Source: JAVBKB01 sp031554275 (lineage in GTDB: Bacteria; Bacillota; Bacilli; JARBTR01). From it: 17,016 bases of DNA. The stretch is taken from positions 1 to 17,016 of the forward strand of contig JAVBKB010000047.1 of the NCBI GenBank assembly GCA_031554275.1. Reading direction: 5' to 3'. A program made the translations under genes and the position numbers. Below the pieces are notes generated by a model. It was given only the letters and a program-made list of their open reading frames with translations, made no database searches and had not been told where the DNA came from. Every line of letters starts with the position of its first letter. Positions within the stretch are counted from its first letter, which is position 1. Shown here one piece after another: positions 14,523 to 17,016 of the stretch.

Positions 14523-14533
14523 CATTTATTATT

Positions 14534-14959
14534 CTATAGCGAGATGCCAAACTTCTTAACAATTACCAATAGTAATTGAACTAGAATTTGAATATTTACT
14601 GCTGCTTGTTGGTCATGGTCTTCAATATATACATTCTTTGAATGCGATACAATAATTTTTTGTTTGTTAATTTGCTTGATTTTTGAAAACTGGAATAATT
14701 CTTGTGATACTTCAATAGCTTGTTTTTGACTTCCAATGTGGATTTGCAGTATTGCAACAATAGCTGCTTGCAAAGCTGCTTGAAGAGATAAAGCAAATTG
14801 CTTGTCTGTTAAATAAATAGTGACATCACAAGAATCCTTAACGACAACTATTTCTTCCATCAATTGAAACTCTTTGCTAATTTGCTTGCTTTCCTGTTCC
14901 ACTTCAAGTTCAAATTCGTCATTATATTTTTTATGCATTTTCTCAGGATACTCAAACAT
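14534..14959 (-). CDS. Spore coat protein, CotX/CotV domain
   Basis: A 141-residue protein whose C-terminal 100 residues match the spore coat X and V domain of the outer (insoluble/crust) coat layer. The domain is an imperfect duplication: DVTIYLTDKQFALSLQAALQ at about 45-64 and NVYIEDHDQQAAVNIQILVQ at about 109-128, with SKIKQINKQKIIV between them. The N-terminal 35 residues are short, charged and lack the His/Cys-rich stretch of B. subtilis CotX, so CotV is an equal match. AGGAGG lies 7 bases before ATG 14959. It follows the CotW-like gene by 11 bp and shares its sigma-K promoter, consistent with synthesis in the mother cell late in sporulation. No gene symbol is given because CotX and CotV cannot be separated here. 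Confidence 0.85.
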   Translation of the reverse strand: MFEYPEKMHKKYNDEFELEVEQESKQISKEFQLMEEIVVVKDSCDVTIYLTDKQFALSLQAALQAAIVAILQIHIGSQKQAIEVSQELFQFSKIKQINKQKIIVSHSKNVYIEDHDQQAAVNIQILVQLLLVIVKKFGISL

Positions 14960-14970
14960 CCATTTTCCTC

Positions 14971-15237
14971 CTAATTATTTTCATTCTTTTTTTTAGCATT
15001 GGTTGGAACAAATTTACTTGCACCTGATACCCCGGGTTTAACACGTTTTGTGGGATTGGCAATAAATTTCTCCGATTGACTTTGCAAAATTTTGATGGTT
15101 TCCACCAAACGATTGTACTCATCATTTGATAGCCTCACATTGCCAGTCTTAATTCCATGATTTTTAAATGTCTTATCTACCAACATCGACAGCAAGCTTT
15201 CATAAGAACCGCTTTCATTTGTTAAGAAATCATGCAT
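14971..15237 (-). CDS. CotW-like spore coat protein
   Basis: An 88-residue soluble protein. The pattern MLVDKTFKNHGI (about 18-29), then a helix with LSNDEYNRLVETIKILQSQS (about 37-56) and a basic tail (TKRVK...NAKKKNENN), recalls CotW of the B. subtilis cotVWX cluster, which also has a MxxxLVxxxFxKHG segment, a following helix and a lysine-rich end. Position next to a CotX/CotV-domain gene and behind a sigma-K promoter supports a coat role. AGAGGAG precedes ATG 15237. The resemblance is from memory of the family and is partial, so a different small coat or morphogenetic protein is possible. Confidence 0.65.
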   Translation of the reverse strand: MHDFLTNESGSYESLLSMLVDKTFKNHGIKTGNVRLSNDEYNRLVETIKILQSQSEKFIANPTKRVKPGVSGASKFVPTNAKKKNENN

Positions 15238-15257
15238 TCTCTTACTCCTCTCTTAAA

Positions 15258-15273
15258 AAAAGTGATCACTTTT
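15258..15273. repeat. 16-bp perfect palindrome at the coat-operon transcript start
   Basis: AAAAGTGATCACTTTT is fully self-complementary. It begins about 6 bases after the sigma-K -10 element, so it covers the expected +1 and the 5' end of the cotW-cotX mRNA, ending just before the ribosome-binding site. It could be a regulator site or a 5'-end hairpin. It does not match the GerE consensus as I know it. Confidence 0.7.
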
Positions 15274-15278
15274 CTTTA

Positions 15279-15307
15279 TAGAATATGACTTTTGCAAATT
15301 AACGGTC
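15279..15307 (-). promoter_or_regulatory. Sigma-K promoter of the coat operon
   Basis: On the minus strand CATATTCTA (15279-15287) is a perfect match to the sigma-K -10 CATAnnnTA. An AC (15305-15306, context GACC) stands 17 bases upstream, as the -35 mACm requires. Sigma-K acts in the mother cell late in sporulation, matching the coat genes that follow. Confidence 0.8.
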
Positions 15308-15414
15308 TAAACTAATACCCTCTTTTTCAAAAAAAGTCTACCCGATTCCAAGTTGCATCCGAGGGATTAATCACATTAGAAATCACTCAAAATGAAAAAA
15401 ATAGCTGAAATCCT

Positions 15415-15442
15415 TTTATACAGCGCAATACTTTGATATAAT
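15415..15442 (+). promoter_or_regulatory. Possible promoter of the ABC-F gene
   Basis: A perfect TATAAT lies at 15437-15442, about 30 bases before the ATG; the best -35 is TTTATA (15415-15420, 4 of 6) with a 16-base spacer. It is divergent from the coat operon. The -10 is convincing, the -35 is not. Confidence 0.45.
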
Positions 15443-15474
15443 TTTCGAATGGAGAATGAACTTGGAGGTTTATC

Positions 15475-17016
15475 ATGATTACAGTAAGCAATGTTTCTTT
15501 AAGATTTGGTGAGCGAAAGCTCTTTGATGAAGTTAATTTGAAATTTATACCAGGTAACTGTTATGGTCTGATTGGGGCGAATGGTGCTGGAAAATCCACT
15601 TTTCTGAAAATTTTGGCTGGTGAGATTGAGCCACAATCAGGGAATGTTTCACTGTCACCAGATGAACGGATGGCTGTACTAAAGCAGAATCAATTTGAAT
15701 TCGATGAATTTGATGTACTACAAACCGTGATTATGGGACATACGCGTCTATTTGAAGTGATGAAAGAAAAAGATGCAATTTATATGAAGGAAAATTTCTC
15801 AGATGAAGATGGAATTCGCGCAGCAGAGCTCGAAGGCGATTTTGCTGATATGAACGGCTGGGAAGCAGAGTCTGATGCAGCCATTCTACTTAGTGGTTTA
15901 GGGATTACTGAAGAATTCCATGCTAGAAAAATGGGTGAATTGGAAGCTGGCGAAAAGGTGAAAGTACTTTTGGCGCAAGCTTTGTTTGGCAAGCCAGATG
16001 TTCTGCTACTCGATGAGCCTACCAACAACTTAGACATTAAAGCTATTTCTTGGCTTGAAGAGTTTTTAATTAATTTTGAAAATACAGTGATTGTGGTTTC
16101 ACATGATCGTCACTTCTTAAATAAGGTATGCACTCACATTGCTGATGTTGATTTTGGCAAAATTCAAATCTATGTTGGTAACTATGACTTCTGGTATGAA
16201 TCTAGTCAGTTGGCACTAAGAATGTCACAGGATCAAAACAAGAAGAAAGAAGAAAAAATCAAAGAGCTACAGGCTTTCATTGCTCGCTTTAGTGCAAATG
16301 CTTCGAAATCCAAACAAGCCACCTCACGAAAAAAATCGCTTGAAAAGATTACCCTTGATGATATTAAACCCTCATCACGACGTTATCCATATGTCGGATT
16401 CACGCAAGATCGAGAGGTCGGCAATGATCTTTTGTTTGTTGATGATCTAAGCAAAACAATCGATGGAGAAGTGCTTTTCAAGAATGTTCGGTTCACGATG
16501 AATAAAGGCGACAAAATAGTGCTTATGGGAGATAATGATATCGCCAAATCTGCCTTACTCAGAATTCTTATGGATGAGATGGAACCCGATGATGGAAGTT
16601 TTCGCTGGGGTGTTACAACTTCACGTGCATATTTTCCTAAAGAGAATAGCGAATTCTTTGAAAACAGTGATCTTAACTTAGTTGATTGGTTAAGACAATT
16701 CTCACCTCAGGATGAAACTGAATCATTCTTAAGAGGCTTCTTAGGTCGTATGCTTTTCTCTGGTGAAGAAGTGCTGAAAAAAGCAAAAGTATTATCAGGT
16801 GGGGAAAAAGTCCGATGTATGTTATCCAAAATGATGTTATCTAATGCCAATATTTTGATATTGGATGAACCAACGAACCATTTGGATCTTGAATCGATCA
16901 CAGCAGTAAACAATGGGTTAACTGCCTTCAAAGGCTCGATGATTTTCACATCACATGATCACCAATTCATTCAAACGATTGCAAATCGCATCATTGAAAT
17001 AACACCAGAGGGTATT
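15475..17016 (+). CDS. ykpA: ABC-F family ATPase, YkpA-like, partial (C-terminus beyond right edge)
   Basis: A cytosolic protein with two fused ATP-binding domains and no membrane part; ABC-F proteins act on the ribosome. 514 codons are visible of an expected 540 or so. NBD1: Walker A GANGAGKST (34-42), Walker B LLLDEPTNNLD with E181, and SHDRHF. A charged linker (about 245-300, KSKQATSRKK) is the tRNA-contacting region in this family. NBD2: signature LSGGE (440-444), Walker B ILDEPTNHLD with E465, SHDHQF. The near line-by-line match to YkpA makes the subfamily clear. Two motifs are off consensus: the NBD1 signature reads LEAGE (156-160), and the NBD2 Walker A reads GDNDIAKS (352-359), with Ala in place of Gly before Lys. 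GGAGG lies 6 bases before ATG 15475. Confidence 0.95.
   Translation, partial: MITVSNVSLRFGERKLFDEVNLKFIPGNCYGLIGANGAGKSTFLKILAGEIEPQSGNVSLSPDERMAVLKQNQFEFDEFDVLQTVIMGHTRLFEVMKEKDAIYMKENFSDEDGIRAAELEGDFADMNGWEAESDAAILLSGLGITEEFHARKMGELEAGEKVKVLLAQALFGKPDVLLLDEPTNNLDIKAISWLEEFLINFENTVIVVSHDRHFLNKVCTHIADVDFGKIQIYVGNYDFWYESSQLALRMSQDQNKKKEEKIKELQAFIARFSANASKSKQATSRKKSLEKITLDDIKPSSRRYPYVGFTQDREVGNDLLFVDDLSKTIDGEVLFKNVRFTMNKGDKIVLMGDNDIAKSALLRILMDEMEPDDGSFRWGVTTSRAYFPKENSEFFENSDLNLVDWLRQFSPQDETESFLRGFLGRMLFSGEEVLKKAKVLSGGEKVRCMLSKMMLSNANILILDEPTNHLDLESITAVNNGLTAFKGSMIFTSHDHQFIQTIANRIIEITPEGI

Larger units (their letters stand above)
13977..14533. other. Intergenic region between cotX-like and ydjO genes
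   Basis: About 550 bp without a convincing gene. It holds the ydjO ribosome-binding site and possible ydjO relic, a block of somewhat higher GC (about 42-45 % at 14041-14160 by hand count), a small CTAAC/GTTAG hairpin near 14096-14109, a degenerate copy of the 34-bp repeat (14287-14340), the coat-operon terminator, a 12-bp palindrome AAGTTTAAACTT (14427-14438) and an inverted repeat next to the cotX stop. I found no strong promoter for ydjO. Confidence 0.5.

Noticed and set aside
14596..14796. Alternate minus-strand frame inside the cotX-like gene
   Set aside because: Overlaps the coat domain in another frame, and its content (K, L, Q-rich) reflects the AT-rich coding strand only.
15258..15273. 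Replication origin or phage attachment site at the 16-bp palindrome
   Set aside because: No DnaA-box cluster, integrase gene or duplicated target nearby; its place at a sigma-K start favours a regulatory or mRNA-end role.

Overview
This 17 kb window comes from an endospore-forming, AT-rich Bacillota of the Bacillales type. Several features point there: a Bacillus-type five-helix succinate dehydrogenase cytochrome b558 gene (sdhC) with sdhA behind it; yslB (DUF2507); an mraZ-rsmH-ftsL-pbpB cell-division operon with a PASTA-bearing PBP; a dltXABCD operon; a YdjO-type zinc-ribbon gene; a YkpA-type ABC-F ATPase; and two spore-coat genes of the cotVWX type behind a textbook sigma-K promoter. I cannot name the genus. 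Some Planococcaceae-like or Bacillaceae genus is plausible, but that is inference.

Layout. (1) 1-2040: sdhC then sdhA (minus; sdhA runs off the left edge), divergent from yslB (plus). (2) 2171-3967: uvrC (minus). (3) 4138-8239: mraZ, rsmH, ftsL and a PBP2B/PBP1-like gene (minus), tightly packed and closed by a terminator. The promoter upstream of mraZ is overlaid with MraZ boxes in exact 10-bp phase. The usual next dcw genes (spoVD, murE, mraY...) are absent; uvrC follows instead. (4) 8285-12866: dltX-dltA-dltB-dltC-dltD (minus), for D-alanylation of teichoic acids, with its own promoter, an operator-like palindrome and a terminator. dltX is only 48 codons. (5) 12867-14533: an intergenic-rich stretch holding a tandem CBS-domain protein, a YdjO-like zinc-ribbon gene, a 34-bp tandem repeat array, a degenerate second copy of that repeat, several inverted repeats and a possible ydjO relic. 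(6) 14534-15307: cotW-like then cotX/cotV-like spore-coat genes (minus) under a sigma-K promoter. (7) 15475-17016: ykpA-like ABC-F gene (plus), running off the right edge.

The genes fall into three themes. The first is cell envelope and division: the dcw head operon builds the septum, and dlt modifies teichoic acids. The second is housekeeping: Sdh respiration, UvrC repair and an ABC-F translation factor. The third is sporulation: coat proteins made in the mother cell. I found no phage, insertion sequence, CRISPR array, rRNA or tRNA. I see no convincing wholly new multi-gene system. The most rewarding second looks are the phased MraZ operator, the 34-bp repeats on both sides of the CBS/ydjO pair, the hairpin that pairs with the CBS ribosome-binding site, and the sigma-K promoter with a 16-bp palindrome at its expected transcript start.
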